Origin: JANQOH01 sp965214495
GTDB lineage: Bacteria; Pseudomonadota; Alphaproteobacteria; UBA7887
Length of the DNA stretch: 64,000 nt
Assembly: GCA_965214495.1 (NCBI GenBank)
Contig: OZ243958.1
Location: 2,480,001 to 2,544,000, forward strand
Direction: 5' to 3'
The position numbers were made by a program, and so were the translations under genes. Below are positions 35,743 through 43,993 of this stretch, one piece after another; positions within the stretch are counted from its first letter, which is position 1, and every line of letters begins with the position of its first letter. The notes beneath the pieces were generated by a model, which worked only from the letters and a program-made list of their open reading frames with translations, had not been told where the DNA came from and did not search any database.

Positions 35743-36836
35743 GGGCTCAGGCCGTGGCCGAGCGTCGGCACGTCGAGCGCGGCGAATCCGTAGTGGCGCA
35801 GCCAGCGCAGATCGCAGTCGAAGAAGCTGCGCAGGTCGCGAATCCCGTATTTCAGCATCGCCAGCCGATCGATCCCCATGCCGAAGGCGAAGCCCTGATA
35901 CTCGGCGGGGTCGAGGCCACAGTTCGACAACACGCGCGGATGCACCATGCCGCAACCGAGGATCTCCAGCCAGTCGTCGTCCGGCCCGCCGCGATGGCCG
36001 GCGCGGAACTGGCCACCGGCCGTGTTGCAGCCGATATCGACCTCCGCCGACGGCTCGGTGAACGGGAAGTAACTCGGGCGAAAGCGTAACGGCACTTCAG
36101 CGACCTCGAAGAACGCGGCGACGAAGTCGACGAGGCAGCCCTTGAGATGCCCCATATGGGTCTCGCGATCGACCATCAACCCTTCGAGTTGATGAAACAT
36201 GGGCGTGTGGGTCATGTCGTAGTCGCAACGGTAGGTGCGTCCCGGCACGACGATGCGGTGCGGCGGCGGCACCGCTCTCATGCGGCGGATCTGCACCGGC
36301 GAGGTATGGGTCCTCAGCAACGGCCGGCTGCCGTCCTCGCGCGCCGGGAAATAGAACGTGTCGTGCATCTGCCGCGCCGGGTGCTCAGGCGGAATGTTGA
36401 GCGCGGTGAAGTTGTGGAAATCGTCTTCGATATCGGGGCCCTCGGCAACCTCGAAGCCCATGTCGGCGAAGATCTCGGTCACTTCGTCGAGCACCTGGCT
36501 CACCGGATGCACCGTGCCGGCGGATTCGGGGCGCACCGGCGCCGTCACATCGACCGTTTCGGTTCGGAGCCGCGTTGCGAGGCGGTCTTCGGCAAGCGCC
36601 TCCCGGCGCGCCGCGACGGCGGTCGCGAGCTCGTCCTTGAGACGGTTGAGCGCCTGCCCCCGGGTCCGGCGCGCCGCCGCATCCATCCCGGACAAGCCGC
36701 GCATCAGCGCATTGAGCCGTCCTTTTCTGCCGAGGGCGGCAACCCGCGCCGCCTCGAGCGCTTCCGCATCGCCGGCTTCGGCGATAGCGGTCAGACAGGA
36801 GGCGCGCAGTTCGGCGAGGTCGTCGCCTGTCGGCAT
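35739..36836 (-). CDS. pheS: Phenylalanyl-tRNA synthetase alpha subunit
   Basis: The 365-residue catalytic subunit charging tRNA-Phe. An N-terminal coiled coil is followed by class II synthetase motif 2 around RTHTSPVQIRRM and RTYRCDYDMTHTPMFHQLEG. Motif 3 is in FAFGMGIDRLAMLKYGI. The start at 36836 (MPTGDDLAELRA) is 11 bases after the rplT stop. Alphaproteobacterial order infC-rpmI-rplT-pheS-pheT is intact. Confidence 0.97.
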   Translation of the reverse strand: MPTGDDLAELRASCLTAIAEAGDAEALEAARVAALGRKGRLNALMRGLSGMDAAARRTRGQALNRLKDELATAVAARREALAEDRLATRLRTETVDVTAPVRPESAGTVHPVSQVLDEVTEIFADMGFEVAEGPDIEDDFHNFTALNIPPEHPARQMHDTFYFPAREDGSRPLLRTHTSPVQIRRMRAVPPPHRIVVPGRTYRCDYDMTHTPMFHQLEGLMVDRETHMGHLKGCLVDFVAAFFEVAEVPLRFRPSYFPFTEPSAEVDIGCNTAGGQFRAGHRGGPDDDWLEILGCGMVHPRVLSNCGLDPAEYQGFAFGMGIDRLAMLKYGIRDLRSFFDCDLRWLRHYGFAALDVPTLGHGLSP

Positions 36837-36847
36837 CGCCCGGCGAG

Positions 36848-37207
36848 TCAGGCTGCGAGCGCCCCGCGGGCGGCGGCCACCAGTTCGGCGAACCCGTCCG
36901 GGTCGCGCGCGGCGATGTCGGCGATCACCTTGCGGTCGAGCGCGATACCGGCGCGGGAAAGGCCGTGGATGAAGGCGCCATAGGTCATGCCGTTGGCGCG
37001 CGCCCCGGCGTTGATACGCTGGATCCACAGGCGGCGGAAATCCCGCTTGCGGTTGCGGCGGTCGCGATAAGCATACTGGCCGGCCTTCTCCACCGCCTGC
37101 CGCGCAACGCGGACGGTGTTCTTGCGCCGGCCTCGATAGCCCTTCGCCGCCTTGACGATCTTGCGATGACGGGCGTGTTTGGTGACGCCCCGCTTGACGC
37201 GCGCCAT
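36848..37207 (-). CDS. rplT: 50S ribosomal protein L20
   Basis: L20 of 119 residues, with the highly conserved basic N-terminus (VKRGVTKHARHRKIVKAAKGYRG split over the first 30 residues) and the ending AELVAAARGALAA. It binds 23S rRNA early in assembly. It lies nine bases after rpmI. Confidence 0.98.
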   Translation of the reverse strand: MARVKRGVTKHARHRKIVKAAKGYRGRRKNTVRVARQAVEKAGQYAYRDRRNRKRDFRRLWIQRINAGARANGMTYGAFIHGLSRAGIALDRKVIADIAARDPDGFAELVAAARGALAA

Positions 37208-37216
37208 GTCCGTTCC

Positions 37217-37417
37217 TCAGCCGTAGGGAAGGTAATGCTTGCGCACCACACGCGCATCCGCTTCGGCCATCATCGTGGAGCCGCGCCCGTTACGGATGAA
37301 TTTCGGCGTGCGCTTGATCATACCGTGGCGCTTGCCCGCCTGAAAAGTGCGCACCTTGCCGGTGGCGGTCAGGCGAAACCGCTTCTTGGCGCTGCTTTTG
37401 GTTCGGAGTTTCGGCAT
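37217..37417 (-). CDS. rpmI: 50S ribosomal protein L35
   Basis: L35 of 66 residues with the typical MPKLRTKSSAKKRF start and a basic core (GKRHGMIKR). It lies between infC and rplT in the standard operon. A 98-base gap separates it from infC. Confidence 0.98.
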   Translation of the reverse strand: MPKLRTKSSAKKRFRLTATGKVRTFQAGKRHGMIKRTPKFIRNGRGSTMMAEADARVVRKHYLPYG

Positions 37418-37515
37418 CGCCGCCTCGCTTCACCGCCCGGTTTTCGGAAAGCGCGGGTTATAGCCGCCACCCGGGAGCGGCGCAACAGGCGGTTCGTTCG
37501 AGACACCGTCAGCGT

Positions 37516-38052
37516 TCAGCGCGGCGCCAGCACCATGGTCATCTGGCGGCCCTCCAGCCGCGGAAATTGCTCTACCTTGCCGATCGTTTCGAGCTCGCCC
37601 TTGACCCGGTCGAGCACCCGCAGGCCGAGATTCTGGTGGGCCATCTCGCGGCCGCGGAAGCGCATGGTGACCTTGACCTTGTCGCCCTCGCCGAGGAACT
37701 TGACGATGGCACGCATCTTGACCCCGTAGTCGTGGTCGTCGATGCCGGGACGCATCTTGATTTCCTTGACCTCGATGACGTTCTGCTTCTTGCGCGCCTC
37801 GGCCGCGCGTTTCTGGCGGTCGTATTTGAATTTGCCGTAATCGAGGATTTTGCACACCGGCGGCCGTGCGTTGGGCGAGATCTCGACCAGGTCGAGACCT
37901 GCGTCGCCAGCATATTGCCGCGCCTCACGCAGCGCGACCACACCGATCATGTTGCCGGAACGATCGACCAGCCGAACCGGGTCGGCCTCGATCGCGTCAT
38001 TGGCCCGCGGGCCCTCCCGCTGCGGCGGCAGCGGTGGATAGAATCTGGCTAT
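37516..38052 (-). CDS. infC: Translation initiation factor IF-3, non-canonical AUA start
   Basis: IF-3 of about 178 residues: the N-domain carries PRANDAIEADPVRLVDRSG, the linker KRAAEARKKQNVIEVKEI follows, and the C-domain contains MRPGIDDHDYGVKMR. The reading frame has no ATG, GTG or TTG between the thrS stop and the first conserved residues. An ATA codon at 38052 has AGGGAG seven bases upstream and gives the expected N-terminus. IF-3 genes classically use a rare start (AUU in enterics), which lets IF-3 repress its own translation. An AUA start here would preserve that logic. A longer form starting inside thrS at 38148 is unlikely. Confidence 0.93.
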   Translation of the reverse strand: MARFYPPLPPQREGPRANDAIEADPVRLVDRSGNMIGVVALREARQYAGDAGLDLVEISPNARPPVCKILDYGKFKYDRQKRAAEARKKQNVIEVKEIKMRPGIDDHDYGVKMRAIVKFLGEGDKVKVTMRFRGREMAHQNLGLRVLDRVKGELETIGKVEQFPRLEGRQMTMVLAPR

Positions 38053-38059
38053 CCTTCGA

Positions 38060-38065
38060 CTCCCT
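38060..38065 (-). promoter_or_regulatory. Ribosome-binding site of infC
   Basis: On the minus strand AGGGAG occupies 38065-38060, seven bases before the ATA start. It supports the non-canonical start because no other start codon is available at proper distance. Confidence 0.6.
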
Positions 38066-38077
38066 GTCTTCCTTGTT

Positions 38078-40012
38078 CTACCGGGCGGCGCGAACGATCG
38101 GACTCGCCGCTTCGGCAGCGAGTGTAGAGACCGCGTCGTCGAGCGCAAGCACTTCCTGGCGTTTGCCGCCCAGGCGCCGCAACGACACGGTGTTCTCCTC
38201 AGCCTCGCGGCCGCCGATCACCGCGATCACCGGGACCCTGGCGTGGCTGTGCCCGCGCACCTTGTAGGAAATTTTCTCGTTGCGCAGGTCGCGTTCGACA
38301 CGCAAGCCGGCGGTCGAGAACCGTTCCGCCACGGTTTCCGCCCAGACGTCGCCGTCCTGGGTGATCGTCGCCACCACTGTCTGGACCGGCGCCAGCCACA
38401 GCGGCAGCCGCCCCGCATAGTGCTCGATCAATATCCCCAGAAAACGCTCGAACGACCCCAGGATCGCACGGTGGAGCATCACCGGGCGATGCCGCGCGCC
38501 GTCGTCGCCAACGTAGCTCGCGTCGAGACGTTCCGGGAGCACGAAATCGACCTGGAGGGTGCCGCACTGCCAATCGCGACCGATGGCGTCGCGGAGCACG
38601 AATTCGAGCTTGGGGCCGTAGAACGCGCCTTCGCCGGGGTTCGGCGCCGCCGCCATGCCTGCCGCTGCGCAGGCGTCGCGCAACGCCGCCTCGGCGCGGT
38701 CCCAGGTGGAGTCCGCACCGACGCGGCTCTCCGGACGGTCGGCGAATTTCACCGTCACGTCGGTGAAACCGAAGTCGCGGTAGATCTCGCTCAGCAAGGT
38801 GCAGAAGCGGGCGGTCTCGTCGGCGATCTGGTCTTCGGTGCAGAAGATGTGCGCGTCGTCCTGCACGAACGCGCGCACCCGCATCAGGCCATGCAGCGCG
38901 CCCGACGGTTCCTTGCGATGACAGGCGCCGAACTCGGCCATGCGCAGCGGCAGATCGCGATAGCTCTTCAGCCCCTGCCGGAAAATCTGCACGTGGCAGG
39001 GGCAGTTCATCGGCTTCAACGCAAGCACGCGGTCGTCGGACTCCGCGGTGAACATGTGCTCGCGGAATTTTTCCCAATGCCCCGAACGCTCCCACAACCC
39101 CCGATCGACGAGCTCGGGCGTGCGGACTTCGACGTAACCTGCGGCGTCGAGTTTCGCGCGCATATAGTCCTGGGCCACGCGATAGAGCGTCCAGCCCTTC
39201 GGGTGCCAGAACACGCTGCCCGCCGCTTCCTCCTGGAAGTGATACAGGTCCATTTCACGGCCGAGTCGGCGGTGGTCGCGCTTCTCCGCTTCTTCGAGGC
39301 GGCGCAGATAGGCCGCAAGGTCCTTCTCCCCGGCCCACGCGGTGCCGTAAACGCGCTGTAGCGCCGGGTTCGCGGAATCGCCGCGCCAATAGGCGCCGGA
39401 GACCTTGAGAAGCTTGAACGCGCCGCCCAGCCGCCCGGTCGAAGACAGATGCGGGCCGCGACACAGGTCGGCGAACCCGCCCTGGCGATAGACGGTGACG
39501 ACCTCGTCCGCCGGCAAGCCGCGGACGATCTCGGCCTTGTAGGTTTCGTCAAGGTCTTCGAAATAGGCGACCGCCGCTTCGCGCTCCCAGACTTCACGCT
39601 CGACCGGTTCGTCGCGGGCGACGATCTCGCGCATTCGCGCTTCCATCCGTTCGAGATCGTCGGGCGTGAACGGTTCGTCGCGCGCGAAATCGTAATAGAA
39701 GCCGTTCTCGATCACCGGCCCGATGGCGACCTTGACGTCGGGCCACAGTTCCTTCGCCGCCTGGGCGAGTGCGTGCGCGGCGTCGTGGCGAAGGATATCG
39801 AGGCCGTCCGGGTCGCGGGCGGTAATCATCGTGACCGAGGCATCGGCCTCGATCTCGCGGGCGAGATCGCGCAGTTCGCCGTTCACGCGTATCGCGAGTG
39901 CCGCACGGGCGAGGCCGGGGCCGATGTCGGCCGCGACCTCGGCGCCGGTGACCGGCGGATCGTAGCGTCGGGTCGCACCGTCGGGCAGGGTGATGGCGAT
40001 CTGCCGGCTCAT
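38078..40012 (-). CDS. thrS: Threonyl-tRNA synthetase
   Basis: ThrRS of 644 residues. Domains run in order: an N-terminal TGS domain (ITLPDGATRRYD), the N2 editing domain with HDAAHALAQAAKELWP, and the class II core with zinc ligands in NCPCHVQIF. A C-terminal anticodon domain closes the protein (VPVIAVIGGREAEENTVSLR). The start MSRQIAITLPDG at 40012 is typical. The infC start lies 26 bases past its stop. Upstream are REP-like hairpins and an IS110 element, so its promoter region may have been altered. Confidence 0.97.
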   Translation of the reverse strand: MSRQIAITLPDGATRRYDPPVTGAEVAADIGPGLARAALAIRVNGELRDLAREIEADASVTMITARDPDGLDILRHDAAHALAQAAKELWPDVKVAIGPVIENGFYYDFARDEPFTPDDLERMEARMREIVARDEPVEREVWEREAAVAYFEDLDETYKAEIVRGLPADEVVTVYRQGGFADLCRGPHLSSTGRLGGAFKLLKVSGAYWRGDSANPALQRVYGTAWAGEKDLAAYLRRLEEAEKRDHRRLGREMDLYHFQEEAAGSVFWHPKGWTLYRVAQDYMRAKLDAAGYVEVRTPELVDRGLWERSGHWEKFREHMFTAESDDRVLALKPMNCPCHVQIFRQGLKSYRDLPLRMAEFGACHRKEPSGALHGLMRVRAFVQDDAHIFCTEDQIADETARFCTLLSEIYRDFGFTDVTVKFADRPESRVGADSTWDRAEAALRDACAAAGMAAAPNPGEGAFYGPKLEFVLRDAIGRDWQCGTLQVDFVLPERLDASYVGDDGARHRPVMLHRAILGSFERFLGILIEHYAGRLPLWLAPVQTVVATITQDGDVWAETVAERFSTAGLRVERDLRNEKISYKVRGHSHARVPVIAVIGGREAEENTVSLRRLGGKRQEVLALDDAVSTLAAEAASPIVRAAR

Positions 40013-40067
40013 GACGGGGCGGGAAAATGGGTGGCCCGCCGAGGGCTGTCAACCGCGATCGCGGTGC

Positions 40068-40132
40068 GCGGGCATCTTGCCCGCATTCGCGCGAAGCAAG
40101 CGAGGAGGCAGGGAGGCGGGCGGGACGCCCGC
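40068..40132. repeat. Pair of REP-like hairpins
   Basis: Two hairpins with identical arms GCGGGC/GCCCGC and five-base loops lie at 40068-40084 and 40116-40132, with the same inverted-repeat core. Their pairing resembles a bacterial interspersed mosaic element. They sit between thrS and the IS110 transposase; IS110/IS1111 elements often target such palindromic repeats. Confidence 0.6.
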
Positions 40133-40235
40133 GATGGGGTGGACGCCCCCTATCGCCGGCATCGTGGCGTGCCATGATGGTGTTGTAGCTCACTCCGGCG
40201 AGAGAGTTTTCACCTTCAGAAGAGAGGAGGCGTCC

Positions 40236-41264
40236 GTGGAACAGGTTAGCATGATCGGGATCGATCTGGCGAAGCACAGCTTTCAGCTGCATGGCGCGGC
40301 CGACGACGGCTCGGTTGTTTTCCGCAAGAAGCTGACGCGGGGCAAGCTGATGCCGTTTCTGTCGTCGCAAAGGCCCTGCGTGGTGGCGATGGAGGCGTGC
40401 GCGGGGGCCCACCATTGGGGGCGAGAGTTGGGCGCGCTGGGTCACGCGGTGAAGCTGGTTCCGCCGATCTACGTGAAGCCGTTCGTGAAGCGTCAGAAAA
40501 ACGATGCGGCGGATGCGGAGGCGATCGTGGAGGCGGCGTCTCGTCCGACGATGCATTTCGTCTCGGTGAAGAGCGCGGAGCAGCAGGCTCTGGGGGCGTT
40601 GTTCAAGGTCCGCGATCTTGCGGTAAGCCAGCGCACGCAGACGATCAATGCGTTGCGCGGCCATCTGGCGGAGTTCGGGGTTGTGGCTCCGCAGGGGCCG
40701 GCTCACGTGAAGCGTCTTGCGGCGGCGATCGCGGAACCGGGTTCGCGGTTGCCGGCGTTGATGCGCAAGCTTGGCAAGGACCTGATCGCGCAGATCGCGG
40801 CGTTCGACGATCGGATCAAGGGGTTGGACAAGGAGCTTCGGCAGCGATCGCGTCGGGATGAAGACAGCGTGCGGCTGATGACGGTTCCCGGGGTGGGGCC
40901 TGTGTGCACGCTGGCGCTTCAGGCGTTTGCGCCGCCGATGGAGAGCTTCCGCCGGGGTCGCGACTTTGTGGCGTGGCTCGGCCTGACGCCGCGCCAGCAC
41001 ACGACGGGGGGCAAGCCTCGGCTCGGCAAGATGTCGAAGATGGGTCAGCGCGACCTGCGTCGATTGTTGATCATCGGGGCGATGTCGGTGGTGCGCCAGG
41101 CGGCTCGGCGGGGGGCGCCACCGGGGTCGTGGCTGGCGCGGATGCTGTCGCGCAAGCCGCGGCTGCTGGTTGCGGTGGCGCTGGCGAACAAGATGGCGCG
41201 CACGGTGTGGGCGCTGATGACGAAACGACAGGACTACCGGGCGCCGGCGCCGCAGGCTGCGTAA
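40236..41264 (+). CDS. IS110-family DEDD transposase
   Basis: A 342-residue recombinase. The N-terminal RuvC-like DEDD domain shows GIDLAKHSFQLHG (first Asp), VAMEACAGAHHW (Glu) and KNDAADAEAIVEA (Asp pair). The C-terminal transposase_20 domain has TVPGVGPVCTLAL and FVAWLGLTPRQHTTGGKPRLG, then MSKMGQRDLRRLLIIGA with the catalytic serine region. The start is GTG at 40236, eight bases or so after GAGGAGG (40224-40230). The gene is full length and appears intact. Confidence 0.95.
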   Translation: MEQVSMIGIDLAKHSFQLHGAADDGSVVFRKKLTRGKLMPFLSSQRPCVVAMEACAGAHHWGRELGALGHAVKLVPPIYVKPFVKRQKNDAADAEAIVEAASRPTMHFVSVKSAEQQALGALFKVRDLAVSQRTQTINALRGHLAEFGVVAPQGPAHVKRLAAAIAEPGSRLPALMRKLGKDLIAQIAAFDDRIKGLDKELRQRSRRDEDSVRLMTVPGVGPVCTLALQAFAPPMESFRRGRDFVAWLGLTPRQHTTGGKPRLGKMSKMGQRDLRRLLIIGAMSVVRQAARRGAPPGSWLARMLSRKPRLLVAVALANKMARTVWALMTKRQDYRAPAPQAA

Positions 41265-41364
41265 GCGGCGGCGCGTCGGACCCGGTGGGGATGCAGGCAG
41301 GGCGAACGGACGGGTAAGGGACAACGGTCAATGAGACGGGGGCGGGAAAACCAGCCAGGTGCGC

Positions 41365-41441
41365 CGAGCTTCGAGCTCGTGCCCGCGAAATGGACCCGCT
41401 CCGCGTATCTCCATACGGGCCTGCGGCGCTTCAATGCCGCA
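41365..41441 (+). ncRNA. Possible bridge RNA portion of the IS110 element
   Basis: Three hairpins follow one another downstream of the transposase: arms CGAGC/GCTCG (41365-41379), CGTAT/ATACG (41404-41417) and TGCGGC/GCCGCA (41422-41441). A stem-loop chain in the non-coding end of an IS110/IS1111 element is where the target- and donor-pairing bridge RNA is encoded. I have not matched guide loops to the flanks, so this is a suggestion. The rest of 41265-41560 shows nothing else. Confidence 0.3.
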
Positions 41442-41560
41442 TCTATCGAGGCCGGACACACGACAGCGCCTGACCGCTTCGATCCCAAACCCACCGCGAG
41501 AAAATGCTTGCATCCAAGGGGGCGTCCACACACGCACCAGAGACCTCTCATACCAATCGC

Positions 41561-42033
41561 AATTCAAACAAACCTATACGGTGATGTTTCGGGGTCAGCG
41601 CGAGGGAGCGATATATCGAAGCACGAGTCAATATGATACGCGACTGGTATCACCACGCCCACGGTATGCGAGACACGAACAGAACACACCTCTTCGACGG
41701 TGGCGTTTCAACGACAGGAAATCAGGGCGCAGGCCGTCCCGGTTTTCGCCTCGACACGGCGGAGCCAGGTCCGGCGGGTCCGCCCGCGCGACGGATAGAT
41801 GCCGGAGCACGGCACGGTCGAGATGCTGGACTGGACATCCGCCGCGCTCCACCAGGTGTGCCGGACGGTATTCTTCGCCCGCTTCAGCGAGGGCGAGGCG
41901 GATCGCGGCCGTGGCACGAATCACACCCGAATTTCGACGAATGGCGAGGACGGTCGCTGCCGAGCGTCACCCCCCGACAGCCAAGCCGTCAACGGCCTTG
42001 AACTGATCCGCGCATGGGGTAAGGATGCGTCGA
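41561..42033. other. Gene-poor stretch between the IS and the two-TM protein gene
   Basis: About 470 bases with no recognisable gene. Short frames on both strands are arginine-rich shadow text. Base composition is mixed, with an AT-rich patch near 41550-41640, consistent with decayed or recombined DNA around an insertion site. Confidence 0.4.
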
Positions 42034-42570
42034 ATGCCTTCGGCCGTTGCAATAGGATGGACGAACGACGTGGCAACAGAACAAACACGAAACGACGTTT
42101 GGCAGGGTTTCCTGGATGTGGCACGGCTGGTCCGGTACTATGAGGCGCTTTCGGATCGGCATCGACGCAACCACTTGATCGTCCGATTTCTGTTATTGGT
42201 CGCAGCAGCCAGCGGCATCGCCACGCTGTTGGATTTACTTCCGCCCATCATGCAGCTCCTGGCCAGTGGAGTGATCGCGCTTCTTGTCTCCTGGGATTTC
42301 GTGGCGGACTACGCGAAGAAGGCGGCTATTCTCCACACTGTCAGCCTTGAATGCAGTGCATTGGAGATCGAGTGGCGTGAGTTGTGGGCCGGCGTCAACG
42401 AGCACGACCTGGATGACGCCGAGGCTCGGCGAAAGAATCGACAATTGGAACAGAGGATTCTGGAGGTGACCGGACGGGCAGGCCACGCCGACGTCCGGGA
42501 GGACCGCAAACTGAACGAGAAATGTGAGGAGGCCGCGTACAAGATTATGGCTGAGCGTTATGCCGGCTAA
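42034..42570 (+). CDS. Two-transmembrane SLATT-like protein
   Basis: A protein of about 178 residues with two adjacent membrane helices (LIVRFLLLVAAASGIATLL and MQLLASGVIALLVSWDF) joined by a very short turn, followed by a long cytoplasmic helical region rich in charged residues. This layout resembles SLATT-type two-TM proteins, proposed membrane effectors in nucleotide-signalling and SLOG-linked defence loci, but the match is structural impression only. The ATG at 42034 has AAGG nine bases upstream; ATG 42025 and GTG 42070 are alternatives. It overlaps the next small ORF by 11 bases. Confidence 0.6.
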   Translation: MPSAVAIGWTNDVATEQTRNDVWQGFLDVARLVRYYEALSDRHRRNHLIVRFLLLVAAASGIATLLDLLPPIMQLLASGVIALLVSWDFVADYAKKAAILHTVSLECSALEIEWRELWAGVNEHDLDDAEARRKNRQLEQRILEVTGRAGHADVREDRKLNEKCEEAAYKIMAERYAG

Positions 42571-42682
42571 GAAAACGATACGAAACAGCGGGAAGCCCGC
42601 GAGACCGGGGAAAGTACGGCCTCCGCCTCCGCCGCCAAAACAGTCACCCCCGTCAAAGGACAAGAAGGATGACATCGGCTAG
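42560..42682 (+). CDS. 40-residue proline-rich small protein
   Basis: The frame starts with ATG at 42560, overlapping the end of the two-TM gene by 11 bases, and ends with TAG at 42680-42682. The product is basic at the start (MPAKKTIRNSGKPARPGK), has a run of six prolines (RPPPPPPKQSPPS) and ends with KDKKDDIG. The overlap suggests translational coupling, and the proline run resembles a binding ligand for a partner domain. The function is unknown. The ORF is short enough to be missed by most gene finders. Confidence 0.5.
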   Translation: MPAKKTIRNSGKPARPGKVRPPPPPPKQSPPSKDKKDDIG

Positions 42683-42838
42683 CGTGCGAATCGTGCGGTT
42701 TTCCGGTAGACCAGTTTACCGTTTCTTGCCTGAGCGAACGATGTAACATAGTCGTTCCACAATGGCGTCGAGTGCGGGATCGGATTGTTTGCGGGCCGAA
42801 CAGCGCGTGGCTCTCGCATCCGAAGCCAACGCCTCTGT

Positions 42839-43221
42839 AGCCCGGACGAATTCTACGGCGCGGTGGCGACCACACGGACCTTCGCCGACCGGTTGGACAC
42901 CATGGCGCGGGTTCGCGACGCCGGCGTGGGCGAAAGCCGGAGCGACCACGCCGGCATGTTGGCCATACTCGCCACAATGCCGCGCCACCCGGAAAGCGCG
43001 CCGATCAAACATGCGTCCGGATCGCCGGCACGCCGTTCGCCGACCTCGAGTCGCTCGACAGTTTCGAATTCGTGCGCATGATCGCCGCGGCGCGGATCAT
43101 GATGCCCCACTCGATCTTCATCGGCGGCAAGCTGCCGACCGCCGCGAACCCGGAGGAATCGAAGGACCGCACGTTGTGGCGGCGCTTGGGGATCCGATCG
43201 ATGGCCCTCCCCGCCGGATAG
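42839..43221 (+). pseudogene. Biotin synthase remnant
   Basis: Plus-strand fragments in two frames match the BioB C-terminal half. First comes SPDEFYGAVATTRTFADRLD with RVRDAG joined directly to GESRSDHAGMLAILATMPRHPES; the glycine/cysteine segment between them is deleted. Then in another frame from 43027 come GTPFADLESLDSFEFVRMIA and ARIMMPHS, fused to IFIGGKLPTAANPEESKDR, with about 25 residues missing. The N-terminal CxxxCxxC radical-SAM region is absent. Two deletions, a frameshift and a lost N-terminus make this a clear pseudogene. Whether a functional bioB exists elsewhere cannot be seen. Confidence 0.85.
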
Positions 43222-43251
43222 GGATATCAGCGCCGGATCGGGCCGCCACGA

Positions 43252-43965
43252 TCACCAGACCTCGTGGAACGGCCGCAACTCGACGTCGAACGACCATGCC
43301 GAGCGGTCCTGATGCGCGACGTGGAACATCTCTTCGGCGATGGCGCTCGGCTTGATGAAGAAATCGTCCGGCTTGTCGGGCGCAAGGCGGGGCCGGGTGA
43401 ACGGCGTGTCGATCAATGCATCCACCGTCACATAAGCCACGTGAACGCCCTTCGGGCCGAGATCGCGCGCCATCGACTGGCAGAGGATGCGTTGGGCGGC
43501 CTTGGTCGGCGCGAAAATCGGCGTATGCGCCTTGCCGCGATGGGCCGAGGTGTTGCCGGTGACAAGGATGACGCCCCGGCCGGCCTCGATCATGTCAGGC
43601 ACCACAGCACGGCAGAGATAGAACAACGCGGTGGCGTTGATGCGGAAATTGCGTTCGAGCAGTGCCGGGTCGGCATCCAGGAACCGGATCCAGCCGCCGC
43701 CGACCGCGTTGTGCAGCACCACCTGAGGCGGTCCCATCTCGTCCTTCACCTGCGCGGCGACGGCGACGAGACGGTCGAGATCGGCGACGTCGCAGACATA
43801 GCCCCGCGAGCCGGGGAGTTCAGCCTCGAACCGGCGCAAGCGGTCTTCCGAGCGCGCCAGCATGGCGACCCGGTAGCCGCCGGTCGCAAAACGCCGCGCC
43901 GCCGCACCGCCGGTACCCTCGCCGAGGCCGGTAACGAGGAAGACCGGCTTTTCATTGTCGGTCAT
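43252..43965 (-). CDS. Short-chain dehydrogenase/reductase lacking the usual catalytic Tyr
   Basis: A 237-residue Rossmann-fold SDR. The dinucleotide loop is TGLGEGTGGAAARRFA, and the NAG-like position reads HNAVGG. The active-site serine/threonine region is VTGNTSAHRG, but the YxxxK motif reads FAPTK, with phenylalanine in place of tyrosine. The lysine is kept. It may act as a divergent reductase or have lost catalysis. It lies next to an enoyl-CoA hydratase gene in the same orientation, so a role in acyl-CoA metabolism is possible. Confidence 0.88.
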   Translation of the reverse strand: MTDNEKPVFLVTGLGEGTGGAAARRFATGGYRVAMLARSEDRLRRFEAELPGSRGYVCDVADLDRLVAVAAQVKDEMGPPQVVLHNAVGGGWIRFLDADPALLERNFRINATALFYLCRAVVPDMIEAGRGVILVTGNTSAHRGKAHTPIFAPTKAAQRILCQSMARDLGPKGVHVAYVTVDALIDTPFTRPRLAPDKPDDFFIKPSAIAEEMFHVAHQDRSAWSFDVELRPFHEVW

Positions 43966-43993
43966 GTGTCCCTCCGCCGCTCTCGTCCGCCGA

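Larger units (their letters stand above)
40133..41560 (+). mobile_element. IS110-family insertion sequence (ends approximate)
   Basis: The element contains one transposase gene (40236-41264) flanked by about 100 bases on the left and roughly 300 non-coding bases on the right. Members of this family lack ordinary terminal inverted repeats and target duplications, so the ends given are only the limits of unexplained flanking DNA. The left limit is set by the REP-like hairpins. The larger right non-coding part suits the IS1111 subgroup. Confidence 0.5.
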
